DNA of 64,000 nt from Pisaster brevispinus (GCA_023634235.1 JAMKCF010000005.1:1527001-1591000), one strand, 5' to 3'. Positions 12,926 through 24,359 are shown, counted from the stretch's first letter. Notes: generated by a model not told the origin, from the sequence alone. Program-made: numbers and translations.

Positions 12926-13066
12926 ATGGATAAGGCAAAATTGGCCTTGAGCAACAAATCTGAACCTGACTCGGCGTTTGAAGTGCTTCAAGAGGCCCAG
13001 AAGTTGGTAGCAGAGCCTGCAGAGCAGCAAATTACCATCAGCACCACAAAGAGGAAGAGCCATTGA
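12926..13066 (+). CDS. Coding-like 46-residue frame, unrecognised
   Basis: An ATG-started frame encodes MDKAKLALSNKSEPDSAFEV and continues through a Glu/Gln/Ala-rich helix-like stretch to KRKSH and a TGA. Composition suggests real coding sequence. It lies 230 bp from the minus-strand frame at 12556-12693, in the opposite orientation. No domain is recognised. Downstream, 13086-13155 also reads as coding-like on both strands, so the strand of any real exon there is uncertain. Confidence 0.3.
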   Translation: MDKAKLALSNKSEPDSAFEVLQEAQKLVAEPAEQQITISTTKRKSH

Positions 13067-13573
13067 ATAACCTAGATAGCCGAAAATGAGACGATCTTCT
13101 CAGTATGCTTCTGATTCTACATCGCATCTTCCTGGTCGTCGGCTTTTTCGAGGTAGGACTGCACACACTATTGTATCTCCTCTTTAGTCGCATCATTGCG
13201 CATGCAATCCTACATGTACATTCACGCAGTCTTAATAAATTAAAGATGGATATCCGATTATATGGCCGATTTGACCAGATAAGTTTTATTTGAGTTATAG
13301 ACATTTTATAGACTCGATAAAGTATGCACACATACAAATCTGTCATTGTATTCAGCTAAGTGATAAATGGAAAATAAATGTGAATTATCCTGATACATCA
13401 CGTCAATCAGCCATGCACAGTCTTCTCTCATCAAATCAACTGTGTGCATTGCCCGTGGCATATGCAAAAGTGTTTTATTCCTTTCGTATTGAACAGTATC
13501 GTATGTCAAAACTCTTTCAATAGGTTTACGGGCTAGATTTGATGACATTTAATAAGTTTGAATATTCGCCCTT

Positions 13574-13650
13574 TAGGGCAGGTCAGGTCAGGTCAGATGG
13601 GGTCAGTTCAGTTCAGATGCAGTATAGAGAAGGTCGGGTCAGGTCAGGAA
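13574..13650. repeat. GGTCA-type simple repeat
   Basis: Short runs of GGTCAGGTCAGGTCAG, GGTCAGTTCAGTTCAG and GGTCGGGTCAGGTCAGG lie close together. This is a simple pentamer repeat that has partly decayed. Confidence 0.8.
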
Positions 13651-13856
13651 GTTTCTTGCTGGTGTTAATACGTAGCCCCTGTTGGCTAATTTGCTTGGGG
13701 TAGTATCCCAACTCCCACTTTCCAGATAAAAAATACTTACTGAAACCCTGCAGATTGGTGAGTGTGATTTGACCGTCCATAGTTTGTACTTGGTTCAGGA
13801 CAGCTTTGTGTACAAAGATCCCGTTGAACCATTAAGTTATATACATATAGGAACTA

Positions 13857-14212
13857 GAGGGCGCACTGGTAATGCTACGTACACAAAACGCGACGGAACC
13901 GCAAGGAGGCACGCGCGCCATTTTGTACGATGGCAACATTGAATACGAATTACGCGGTGTGCTTGCTAAATACACGTTATGCGGTCTAAAAAAAAGCGGC
14001 TGTATTAAAGTTGTTTCGTGGGGTTTAGGTTATTTGTTTCAATAGTAGAGGATGAACACACTATGTCATGATTTATTATCCAAAGTAAAGGAATAAATTT
14101 CTAAATTATTAAATTTATTCGGGGATTATTTAGTAGCATAAACGGTCTTCACTGGCGTTCATAAATTTTACAGTAAACCCTTTCATTGTTAACCATTGCT
14201 CTTTTGCAACAA
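13857..14212 (+). repeat. Left inverted arm
   Basis: It is the reverse complement of 19859-20213, sharing GCACTGGTAATGC, CGTGGGGTTTAGGTTAT-like and ACGGTCTTCACTGGCGTTC blocks in the expected reverse order. The satellite starts at its inner edge without a gap. Similarity may extend outward into GTTATATACATATAGGAACT, which resembles GTTATATAATTTTAGGAACT before 19761. Confidence 0.85.
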
Positions 14213-17200
14213 TTTATTTTTGACCTTTTTGTGCCGGCATTTTCTCACTGGCGATGACGTAGGCATGTAATACAGTGAAGTTTCGGGCAGCCCTACTTCC
14301 AGGACGCTTGTCTCGTTTACAAAAATGGTCAGCTAAACGAACCTCATGGACGAAAGAGCCCCTGAGACGGGCTTTCTAAAAGTGTAAAACTTGTGAAAAT
14401 CCAGTAATATTCTGAGGGTAATTTGACCGTCCTTACTTTGTCTTTGTTTTTTGGACAGCTCTGTGTACAAATATCCCATTGGAGATGCTTTTGAGGAGCG
14501 TTCGGAGTAGCCCCACCTGCTGGTCATTTCCGGTGTGAAGCTTGCCCTCCGCGACCCTAAAAGATTGATTTTCGGATGCAGGGATATCCAAGGCAGAGTC
14601 AGGTACAAATTTTGTCTTTCTAGCATGCCTAGATCGGGAGTTATTCCCAAGCTTAGCACAGAACTTATTTTGGACCTTTTTGTGCCGGCATTTTCTCACT
14701 GCCGATGACGTACGCTTGTAAAACGGGGGAGTTTCGGGCAGCCTTGTTTCCAGGACGCTTGCCTCGCCTACAAAATCGTCAGCTAAACGAAACTCACGAA
14801 CGAGAGAACCCTTGAGACGGGCTTTCCAATGGTGTAAAACTTGTGAAAATCCAGTAATATTCTGAGGGTAATTTGACCGTCCTTACTTTGTCTTTGTTTT
14901 TTGGACAGCTCTGTGTACAAATATCCCATTGGAGATGCTTTTGAGGAGCGTTCGGAGTAGCCCCACCTTCTGGTCATTTCCGGTGTGAAGCTTGCCCTCC
15001 GCGACCCTAAAATTTTGATTTTCGGATACAGTAATATCCAAGGCAGAGTCAGGTACAAATGTTGTCTCTTTAGCATGCCTAGATCGGGAGTTATTCTCAA
15101 GCTTAGCATAGAATTTATTTTGGACCTTTTTGTGCCGGCTTTTTCTAACTGGCGACGACGTACGCTTGTAAAACGGGGAAGTTTCGGACAGCCCTACCTC
15201 CAGGACGCTTGCCTCGCCTACAAAACGGTCAGCTAAACCAAACTCACGAACGAGAGAACCATTGAGACGGGCTTTCCAATGGTGTAAAACCTGTGAAAAT
15301 CCAGTATCATTCTGATGGTGATTAGACCGTCCTTACTTCGTCCTTTTTTTTTGGACAGGTCTGTGTACAAATATCCCATTGGAGATGCTATTGAGCAGCG
15401 TTCGGAGTAGCCCCACCTGCTGGTCATTTCCGGTGTGAGGTGTGCCCTTTGCGTCCCTAAAATTTTGATTTTCGGATACAGGGATATCCAAGGCAGAGTC
15501 AGGTACAAATGTTGTCTCTTTAGCATGCCTAGATCGGGAGTTATTTTCAAGCTTAGCACAGAATTTATTTTGGACCTTTTTGTGCCGGCATTTTCTCACT
15601 GGCGATGACGTAGTCATCTCATACAATCGAGTTTCGGGCAGCCCTGCCTCCAGGACGCTTGCCTCGCCTACAAAATGGTCACCTAAACGAAACTCACGGA
15701 CGAGAAAGCCATTGAGACGGGCTTTCCAACGTTGTTAAACATGTGAAAATCCTGTAATATGTTGAGGGTGATTTGACCGTCCTTACTTTGTCTTTGTTTT
15801 TTGGACAGCTCTGTGTACAAATATCCCATTGGAGATGCTTTTGAGGAGCGTTCGGAGTAGCCCCACCTTCTGGTCATTTCTGGTGTGAAGCGTGCCCTCC
15901 GCGACCCTACAAGAATGATTTTCGGATGCAGGGATATCCATGGCAGAGTCAGGTACAAGTTTTGTCTCTCTAGCATGCCTAGATCGTGAGTTATTCTCAA
16001 GCTTAGCACAGAATTTATTTTGGACCTTTTTGTGCCGGCATTTTCTCACTGGCGATGACGTAGGCATCTCATACAGTGGAGTTTCGGGCAGCCCTGCCTC
16101 TAGGACGCTCGTCTCGCCTACAAAATGGTCACCTAAACGAAACTCACGGACGAGAAAGCCATTGAGACGGGCTTTCCAACGGTGTAAAACATGTGAAAAT
16201 TCTGTAATCTTCTGAGAGTGACTTGACCGTCCTTACTTTGTCTCTGTTTTTTGAAAGCTCTGTGTACAAATATCTATTGGCGATGCTTTTGAGGAGCGTT
16301 CGGTGTAGACCCACCTGCTGGTCATTTCCGGTGTGAAGCTTGCCCTCCGCGTTCCTAAAAGATTAATTTCCGGATGCAGGGATATCCAAGGCAGAGTCAG
16401 GTACAAATTTTGTCTCTCTAGCATGCCTAGATCGGGAGTTATTTCCAAGCTTAGTACAGAATTTATTTTGGACCTTTTTGTGCCGGCTTTTTCTCACTGG
16501 CGATGACGTACGCTTGTAAAACGGGGGAGTTTCGGACAGCCCTGCCTCCAGGACGCTTGCCTCGCCTACAAAACGGTCAGCTAAACCAAACTCACGAACG
16601 AGAGAACCATTGAGACGGGCTTTCCAATGGTGTAAAACCTGTGAAAATCCAGTATCATTCTGATGGTGATTAGACCGTCCTTACTTCGTCCTTTTTTTTT
16701 GACAGCTCTGTGTACAAATATCCCATTGGAGATGCTTTTGAGGAGCGTTTGATTTGGAGTAGCCCCACCTGCTGGTCATTTCCGGTGTGAAGCTTGCCCT
16801 CCGCGACCCTAAAATTTTGATTTTCGGATGCAGGGATATCCAAGGCAGAGTCAGGCACAAATGTTGTCTCTTTAGCATGCCTAGATCGGGAGTTATTCTC
16901 AAGCTTAGCACAAAATTTATTTTGGACCTTTTTATGCCGGCATTTTCTCACTGGCGATGACGTAGGCATCTCATACAGTGGAGTTTCAGGCAGCCCTGCC
17001 TCTATGACGCTCGTCTCGCCTACAAAATGGTCACCTAAACGAAACTCACGGACGAGAAAGCCATTGAGACGGGCTTTCCAACCGTGTAAAACATGTGAAA
17101 ATTCTGTAATATTCTGAGAGTGACTTGACCGTCCTTACTTTGTCTCCGTTTTTTGAAAGCTCTGTGTACAAATATCCCATTGGAGATGCTATTGAGGAGC

Positions 17201-18960
17201 GTTCGGAGTAGACCCACCTGCTGGTCATTTCCGGTGTGAAGCTTGTCCTCAGCGACCCTAAAAAGTTAATTTTCGGATGCAGGAAGATCAAAGGTAGAGT
17301 CGGGTACAAATTTTGTCTTTTTAGCATGCCTATATCGGGAGTAATTCCCAAGCTTAGCACAGAATTTATTTTGGACCTTTTTGTTCCGGCATTTTCTCAC
17401 TGGCGATGACGTAGGCATGTAAAACAGTGGAGTTTCGGGCAGCCCTGCCTCCAGGACGCTCGCCTCGCCTACAAAATGGTCACCTAAAAGAAACGGACGA
17501 GAAAGCCATTGAGACGGGCTTTCCAACGGTGTAAAACTTGTGAAAATCCTGTAATATTCTCAGGGTGATTTGACCGTCTCCGTTTTTTGGACAGCTTTTT
17601 TGTACAAATATCTCATTGGAGATGCTTTTGAGGAGCGTTCGGAGTAGCCCCACCTGCTGGTCATTTCCGGTGTGAAGCGTGCCCTCCGCGACCCTAAAAG
17701 ATTGATTTTCGGATGCAGGGATATCCATGGCAGAGTCAGGTACAAATTTTGTCTCTCTGTCATGCCTAGATCGGGAGTTATTCCCAAGCCTAGCACAGAT
17801 TTTTTTTTTGGACCTTTTTGTGCCGGCATTTTCTCACTGGCGATGACGTAGGCATGTAATACAGTGGAGTTTCGGGCAGCCCTGCCTCCAGGACGCTCGC
17901 CTCGACTACAAAGTGGTCAGCTAAACCAAACTCATGGACGAGAGAGCCCTCAAGACAGGCTTTCCAATGGTGTAAATTTAGTTAGAAATTTTGTCTCTCT
18001 AGCATTCCTAGATCGGGAGTTATTCCCAAGCTTAGCACAAAATTTATTTTGGACCTTTTTGTGCCGGCATTTTCTAACGTGCGATGACGTACGCTTGTAA
18101 AACAGGGGAGTTTCGGACAGCCCTGCCACCAGGACGCTTGCCTCGCCTACAAAACGGTCAGCTTAACTAAACTCACGAACGAGAGAACCATTGAGACGGG
18201 CTTTCCAATGGTGTAAAACCTGTGAAAATCCAGTATCATTCTGATGGTGATTTGACCGTCCTTACTTTGTCTATGTTTTTTTGGACAGCTCTGTGTACAA
18301 ATATCCTATTGTAGATGCTTTTGAGCAGCGTTCGGAGTAGCCCCACCTGCTGGTCATTTCCGGTGTGAGGTGTGCCCTTTGCGATCCTACAAGTTGATTT
18401 TCGGATGCAGGGATATCCAAGGCAGAGTCAGGTACAAATGTTGTCTCTCTAGCATGCCTACATTGGGAATTATTCCTAAGCTTAGTACAGAATTTATTTT
18501 TGTGCCGGCTTTTTCTCACTGGCGATGGCGTACGCATGTAATACAGTGGAGTTTCGAAACGAAACTCACGGACGAGAGAGCCCTTGAGACGGGCTTTCTA
18601 ATGGTGTAAAACTTGTGAAAATCGAGTAATATTCTGAGGGTGATTTGACCCTCCTTACTTTGCCTTTTCTTTTGGAAAGCTCTGTGTACAAATATCTCAT
18701 TGGAGATGCTTTTGAGGAGCGTTCGGAGTAGCCCCACCTGCTGGTCATTTCCGGTGCGAAGCGTGCCCTCCACGACACTAAAAGATTGGTTTGTAGATGC
18801 AGGGATATCCATGGCAGAGTCAGGTACAAATTGTGTCTCTCTAGCATGGCTAGATCGGGAGTTATTCCCAAGTTTAGCACATAAATTATTTTGGACCTTT
18901 TTGTGCCGACATTCGAAAAACGAAACTCACGGGCGACCCTAAAAGTTCGATTTTAATTTA
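14205..18960. repeat. 450-bp satellite array, about ten units
   Basis: The word TTTGTGCCGGCATTTTCTC recurs near 14230, 14680, 15130, 15580, 16030, 16480, 16930, 17380 and 17820, then at shortened spacing near 18060, 18505 and 18900. The period is 450 bp, exactly 150 codons, so a minus-strand frame of about 108 residues recurs in most units, but neither strand is open across a whole unit. The last units carry internal deletions. GC content is higher than in the flanks. Confidence 0.95.
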
Positions 18961-19858
18961 ATTTGTAAATTTTTTCGGCCCCGGCGGATGGGCTAATTTG
19001 CCGTTGGTTCTAGCCCTGTTCCGGGGCCGCACGTGGTGGAAAACTTGTGCAAATCCGATATTGTTATGGGTGTGATTTGACCCTGCTTGTAGGTCAGCTG
19101 TTTGCAATTCGTAAAGCCCCAAGAAAATCTGCTTTCTTGAAAATCGACTTGCTGCCAGTCTTCACCAGGCACTCCTCCATTCTAAAGCCAAATAGGACCA
19201 CCTTTTGAGTCTTATTTTATCAAATATCCCCAAAAGATAAAACACACGACCCCCCGTTTGTGATAGATTCTTACCATTACACAATCTATTACTTGCACGA
19301 CCCCAAGAAGCTTTCAATTACAAAGATTTTGTGGGTATACAAATTATGATAATTAGCTTGGCGCATAGATTTTTAGCGTATTTAGTGTCGTGCGCCCATA
19401 GAGTTATACTTGAGTACATGTTGCTTAAAAGTCATGTCTGGGACCAACACATTTTTTTTTAAAATCAAGTATCGAACCACAAGGGAAACTGAATACACAC
19501 AAACTATGTTTGTTGATGTCGACCGAAGTTGTGCTATGGAAATACAGCACAAGAACCCCACTGGGTACATACAGGGAGAGTGTTTGACCTCTTTTAAATG
19601 AAAATAGTGTGATGAAAACCAAAGACAATTAAGCGTCAGTATTCAGAAATACTTCTAAGGGTTAATTTGTGCGCATTTTGGGTTGGTTTCCTTGACATCC
19701 TGCAAACTGAGGCAGATGTAAGGCTGGAGGTGGGATGTCAACTTAGAGTTATATAATTTTAGGAACTAGAGGGCGCACTAGCCTAATACGCTGCCCAACA
19801 ATGGCAGCGTCGGCCATTTCGTGAGTAGTGAAAAACAACGTCTAAACTTCTTTGTTCG
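18961..19858. other. Unique segment between satellite and right arm
   Basis: The first part (to about 19080) still shows traces of the 450-bp unit (AAAACTTGTGCAAATCCG, TGTGATTTGACC). A 9-bp stem CGGCCCCGG / CCGGGGCCG brackets the segment at about 18977-19030. The remainder has no gene that I can support. Near 19761 an extra transposon end begins AGGAACTAGAGGGCGC. Confidence 0.5.
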
Positions 19859-20213
19859 TGTTGCAACAGAGCAATGGTTAACGATGAAAGGGTTTACTGT
19901 GAAATTTATGAACGCCAGTGAAGACCGTTTATAGTACTAAATAATCCCCGAATGAATATAGTATTTTAGAATTATTTTCCATATTGGACAATAAATCATG
20001 GAATGTGTGTTCATTCTCTATTGAAACGAATAAGATAAACCCCACGAAACAACTTTAAAATGGCCGCTCGTTTGTTTTTGAGACCGCATAATGTGTATTT
20101 AGCAAGCACACCGCGTATTTCCTATATTCAATGTTGCCCTCGTACAAAATGGCGCGCGTGTCTCCTTGCGGTCCCGTCGTGTTTGTGCACGTGGCATTAC
20201 CAGTGCACCCTCT
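19859..20213 (-). repeat. Right inverted arm
   Basis: It pairs with 13857-14212. It includes AATGGCCGCTCG, ATGGCGCGCGTG and CCATTAC-like blocks. A CCATTTTG/CAAAATGG motif near the outer end resembles start-site elements but is part of the transposon arm in both copies, so it should not be taken as a host promoter. Confidence 0.85.
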
Positions 20214-20284
20214 CATCCGGTCTGGCAGGTATCTGGCGGCGTTATTCACGAGCCTTGAAGTGTGAAGTCAGATGCTCGGGTTAG

Positions 20285-20413
20285 GGCCGTGTCCGAAACG
20301 GCGACTTCGGCTACAGCTACAGCTAGATCAGCGCGTCTGCCAATGTTGAAGAATAGGCAGACGCACGCGATCTAGCCGTAGCTGTAGTCGAAGTCGCCGT
20401 TTTGGACACGGCC
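20285..20413. mobile_element. 129-bp foldback MITE
   Basis: The left arm starts GGCCGTGTCCGAAACGGCG and the right arm ends GACACGGCC. The two arms pair over about 57 bp with few mismatches around a ~14-nt loop. The whole sequence is one long hairpin, the typical form of a miniature foldback transposon. No clear target-site duplication was seen. Confidence 0.75.
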
Positions 20414-20496
20414 ATGGAAATGATGTCTTCTGCTTCCCACAGTCTTGTTCCCAGACGTCTGTATTCCCCCCCGCCCCCCGTTTGAGCAGTGAATAG

Positions 20497-20867
20497 TACG
20501 GTGGCTCATATTCGCCAATTTCTTAGAGAACCCATGTTTTATTTACGGCGTTATATCGCCGTACTATTGCGATATATCGCCGTACTACTGCGTTATATCG
20601 CCGTATTTTATTGCGTTATATCGCCGTATTTTATTGCGTTATATCGCCGTATTTTATTGCGTTATATCGCCGTAATATTGCGTTATATCGCCGTACTATT
20701 GCGTTAGATCGCCGTACTATTGCGTTAGATCGCCGTACTATTGCGTTTAATCGCAATAGTACGGCGATCTAACGCAATAGTACGGCGATAAACGCAATAG
20801 TACGGCGATATAACGCCGTAAAATAAAACATGGGTTCTCTAGGAATTGGCGAATATGAGCCACCGTA
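20497..20867. mobile_element. 371-bp foldback element with tandem-repeat arms
   Basis: Both ends carry TACGGTGGCTCATATTCGCC in inverted orientation, and the arms continue through AGAGAACCCATG and TTTTATTTACGGCG. The core is a 21-23-bp tandem repeat (CGTTATATCGCCGTACTATTG type) that runs about nine times on one arm and flips to its reverse complement near 20755. GAATAG is duplicated exactly at 20491-20496 and 20868-20873, which fixes the ends and shows a real insertion with a 6-bp duplication. Confidence 0.85.
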
Positions 20868-21131
20868 GAATAGAGCCTCGTCATAAATTGCAAGTGCTTT
20901 AAAGAATTGTTCTAGGAGGAGCGAAGAATGACTGCAGCGAAGCGTAGGCCTACAACAAACGAGTACCATCCGTTATCTTCAAAGCTCACTCTTTTGTTCG
21001 GTTTTGCTATGGAGGTGGATTTATAAAGAATGTCCACCGTCGTTGACGTTCTTTTGTCACGTTTTGTTTACAGTTAGTCTCTATTGTGACGTTTGGTACG
21101 CTATTGTTTTGATTGATGCAAAATAGACAAC

Positions 21132-21239
21132 ATGGCTGCCATCGACAGAGCAATCACTGATGACGTTTGCCGTTTGGTTTGGAATTTCCCGGCTTCAGCA
21201 GGCGAAAGGACGCCCAGTTTTCCTCCTAAGGGAAATAAG
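21132..21239 (+). CDS. Putative first coding exon of a host gene
   Basis: An ATG in the context ACAACATGGCTGCC starts 36 open codons (MAAIDRAITDDVCRLVWNFP and onward) that end AAATAAG at a good donor, GTTAGT, at 21240. The upstream 120 bp contain repeated GACGTT/GTCACG elements resembling CRE half sites. The protein is not recognised. The next exon is not evident; the 18-kb transposon starts about 200 bp downstream, so the element may sit in intron 1 and separate this exon from the rest of its gene. The exon could alternatively be a promoter-captured fragment. Confidence 0.4.
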
Positions 21240-21441
21240 GTTAGTTGAGGAATCATTTTGAGTTGTATTTTGTCAAAATACAACTGTACAGAACTTGAAA
21301 TTGAAACAAGAAAACTGTCCCCTGTTTCGGATTAGTTCGTGACCACATGACATTTGAGTATGGTTGTATGGCTACGATTGTTAGACTGTAGCCCCTCGTA
21401 CGGTAGTGTAGCAAAGTTAGAGCCGTGGGGTAGGAGCTATG

Positions 21442-23695
21442 GCTGAAGCTAGCACAGTATTGGGCCCGAAATAGCCAGCCGTGTATTCGCGGAACGGCCA
21501 GCCGCGTACTCGCGAAATTAGAACACATGCAGTACAGGGAGGTGACAAAATGGCTCATTTGGGTCATTTCTGTCGGCGAATCCGTTATTTTATCCGAACG
21601 AATACTGAAATTCTAGCCATAACTTACTAATTTTTATTAGATAATCTTGAAATGTTATCGCTATAAATCATTGAAAAGCAATGAACAAAGAAAAAAATCG
21701 CTAAATAACAGAAAATTAGCCTCAAACACGGAGACAAAAACATATTCATTATGAATAAAGTGGAAGTTTTAGCACAGAATCTTAAAGACTGATACACTAT
21801 GCATACCAAATTTTTGAGCTGGCTAATTTGGTTCACTTATTAGTGGTCATTTAACCCCAATTATCTAGTCGCCATTTTCCATCTAAAGCACGCACAAATG
21901 CCTATGCGGTTGAGTCAACTACCTCTTGTAAAGAATTGGTACCCTTCATTATGAATAAAAGTGGAAGTTTTAGTCCAGAATCTTGAAGACTGATACACTG
22001 GGCATATCAAATTTCTGAGCTGGCTAATTTGGTCCACTTATTAGTAGTTAATTAACCCAAATTATCTAGACGCCATTTTCCATCTTAAACACGCACAAAT
22101 GCCTATACGGTTGAGCCAACTACCTCTTGTAAAGAATTTGTACCCTTCATTATGAATAAAAGTGGAAGTTTTAGTCCAGAATCTTAAAGACTGATACACT
22201 GGGCATATCAAATTTTTGAGCTGGCCAATTTGGTCCACTAATTAGTGGTTAATTAACCACAGTTATACAGACGCCATTTTCCATCTTAAACACACACAAA
22301 TGCCTATGCGGTTGAGTCAACTACCTCTTGTAAAGAATTTGTACCCTTCATTATGAATAAAAGTGGCAAGGGCGTCGATGGGTGGGGGACAGGGGGGACA
22401 TGTCCCCCTCACTTTTTAGACTGGAGGGGACAGCATATCAGATGTCCCCTCCACTTTTTGATTGACTGTTCACTAGAAATATGCAACAAAATATGAAAAT
22501 ATACACCACTTTCTTTATTTAATTTTTTTCATTACAATTTTGTTCAAATAAAAGAATAGCGAACAAACGGTGAAATGTTTTTTACATTTTCATTTTTTTT
22601 CTGATGGACCACGCGCAGAATGGTATTTTGGGCCTATTATGTAAGATGTATTTTTTCAAGACTTGCTCGCCCGTCCCCCCTACTTTTCAGTAGCGATCGA
22701 CGCCCTTGAAAAGTGGAAGTTTTAGTCCAGAATCTTAAAGACTGATACACTGGGCATATCAAATTTTTGAGCTGGCTAATTTGGTCCACTAATTAGTGGT
22801 TAATTAACCACAGTTATACACACACCATTTCCCATCTAAAACACGCACAAATGCATATGCGGTTGAGTCAACTCTTTCTTGTAAAGAATTTGTACCCTTT
22901 ATTATGAATAAAAATGGAAGTTTTAGTCCAGAATCTTGAAGACTAATACACTGGGCATATCAAATTTTTGAGCTGGTTAATTCGGTCTACTAATTAGTAG
23001 TTAATTAACCACAGTTATACAGACGCCCTTTCCAATATAAACAGGCACAATTGCATATGCGGTTGAGTTAACTACCTCTTGTAAAGTTTTTGTACCCTTC
23101 ATTATGAATAAAGGTGGAAGTTTTTAAGACAGATCTTTAAGAGTGATACACTGGGCACACCAAATTTTTGAGCTGGCTAATTTGGTCCACTAATTAGTAG
23201 TTAAATAACCACAGTTATACAGACACCATTTTCTATATAACAGGCATATTTGCATTTGCCGTTGAGTTAGCTACCTTTTTAAATTAAAAATACAATTCAC
23301 CATAAACAAAATAACTCCCTTATTGCCTCCCAATCAAAATTATGAAAAAGTTAATGTTCAACTTATAGAAAAACGCATACAAATAACAAGTTGTCAATAA
23401 GATTAACCTCTTAATCTCATATTTTTTTTATCGAATTGTTGGACTTTATTTCAGTAAGCATCAAGTTAAATAGTAATATGTTATAAAATTATTTGCAAAA
23501 ATTACTATTGGTCCACCTACATTTATTTCTATCTTCATCTTTTGATATACCAAGGTTTCGATGAAATTCCATACGTCATCACTTTCAAGTATTTTTTCTG
23601 GATATTTACTTTTCCTATCATCATTAATAATACGCTCAGCTTTAGTTATGTATACCGGACATCAATTTACAAAATGTTTTTACATTTATAACTGA
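21442..23695 (+). repeat. Left terminal inverted repeat with 200-bp subrepeats
   Basis: About 300 bp of unique end sequence (GGGCCCGAAATAGCC, CAAAATGGCTCATTTGGG) is followed by about six direct units of ~200 bp, each starting CATTATGAATAAAAGTGGAAG and containing GAGCTGGCTAATTTGG and CGGTTGAGTCAACTACC. An inner part holds CTCCCAATCAAAATTA; this inner part is repeated again at about 23700-23920, outside the arm. A 342-bp hAT MITE interrupts one unit. Confidence 0.85.
22367..22708. mobile_element. hAT-type MITE inserted in the left arm
   Basis: Perfect 13-bp terminal repeats CAAGGGCGTCGAT / ATCGACGCCCTTG and an exact 8-bp duplication AAAAGTGG at 22359-22366 and 22709-22716 identify a hAT insertion. 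The uninterrupted 200-bp units on either side show the empty site. The interior is AT-rich, with GGGGGGACATGTCCCCC near the left end and no gene. Confidence 0.9.
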
Positions 23696-24029
23696 AAATT
23701 AAAGTTTGCCGTGAACAAAAATTGTATTACTCCCTTAATTATTTCCTCCCAATCAAAATTACGAAAAGGTTAATGTTCAACTTAGAGCAAGGCATACAAA
23801 TGAAAAGTAATGAATAAGATTAACTGTGAAATCTTATGAATTTTATTTAATTTCTGGACAGTAGGCCTAGTAAGCATCAAAATAAATAGTAACATGTTAG
23901 AAAATTATCTGTTAAAAAGCTGTTAATATGCCTTGCATATTTATCCAATTTTATTATTATGTGACAGGGTTAGAAGAAAACACGTTCGGTGTTTTTTATA
24001 ACTTATTCGCATAATAATTCACCCACTAT

Positions 24030-24150
24030 TTATTAACCAGTTGGCGCGCCCTCATCGGCCACGAGACGTCGGAGGGTCACTCTCACCTCTGACGTCGAAA
24101 GACTGACAACATAAACTTTCTCCGTCTTTGATATAGGTAATGATCATCCT
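24030..24150 (+). promoter_or_regulatory. Likely internal promoter of the 18-kb element
   Basis: A locally GC-rich patch just inside the left arm contains GGCGCGCC, GAGACGTCGGAGG and CCTCTGACGTCG, two CRE-like ACGTC sites on either side of GGGTCACTCTCACC. It precedes the first ATG exon at 24360 by about 250 bp. No TATA box is evident. This is inferred from position and composition. Confidence 0.4.
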
Positions 24151-24359
24151 ATTTCCGGATTTCACCTTAATTACCAAATGTATAAATTATTGGTTGAGGT
24201 TAGGCTTATATTTATGATCTGGATCTTACAAGAGAGCAATTTAAGTTTTAAGTTGAGACCGGAGACCCCCGTTCTTTTTGGTTTATTGAATCTGCTGCAG
24301 TCTCTCTTCGATATATATTGAATTGCAAATTGACGGACCATGGAAAGACATAGGTTTAG

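Larger units (their letters stand above)
13857..20213. mobile_element. Composite element: inverted arms around a satellite array
   Basis: Inverted arms of about 355 bp (13857-14212 and 19859-20213) enclose a 450-bp satellite array and about 900 bp of further sequence. Outer ends read GAGGGCGCACTGG on the left and, inverted, GAGGGTGCACTGG on the right. No matching target-site duplication was found. A further copy of the left outer end (AGGAACTAGAGGGCGCACT) lies at 19761-19779. The right arm could therefore be a complete ~455-bp MITE and the left arm a truncated inverted copy of it, with the satellite expanding from the break. A single foldback transposon with a tandem-repeat core is the alternative. 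Confidence 0.6.

Noticed and set aside
13038..13346. A 102-residue minus-strand frame rich in Arg/Ser/Cys
   Set aside because: It overlaps coding-like frames in other phases and directions and has no support beyond length.
14333..17829. Series of ~108-residue minus-strand frames that might look like a gene family
   Set aside because: They repeat at the exact 450-bp satellite period, stop in every unit, and show no domain.
20489..20969. Open frames with repeated RYIAVLLRYIAV
   Set aside because: They are translation of the 21-23-bp repeat of the foldback element.
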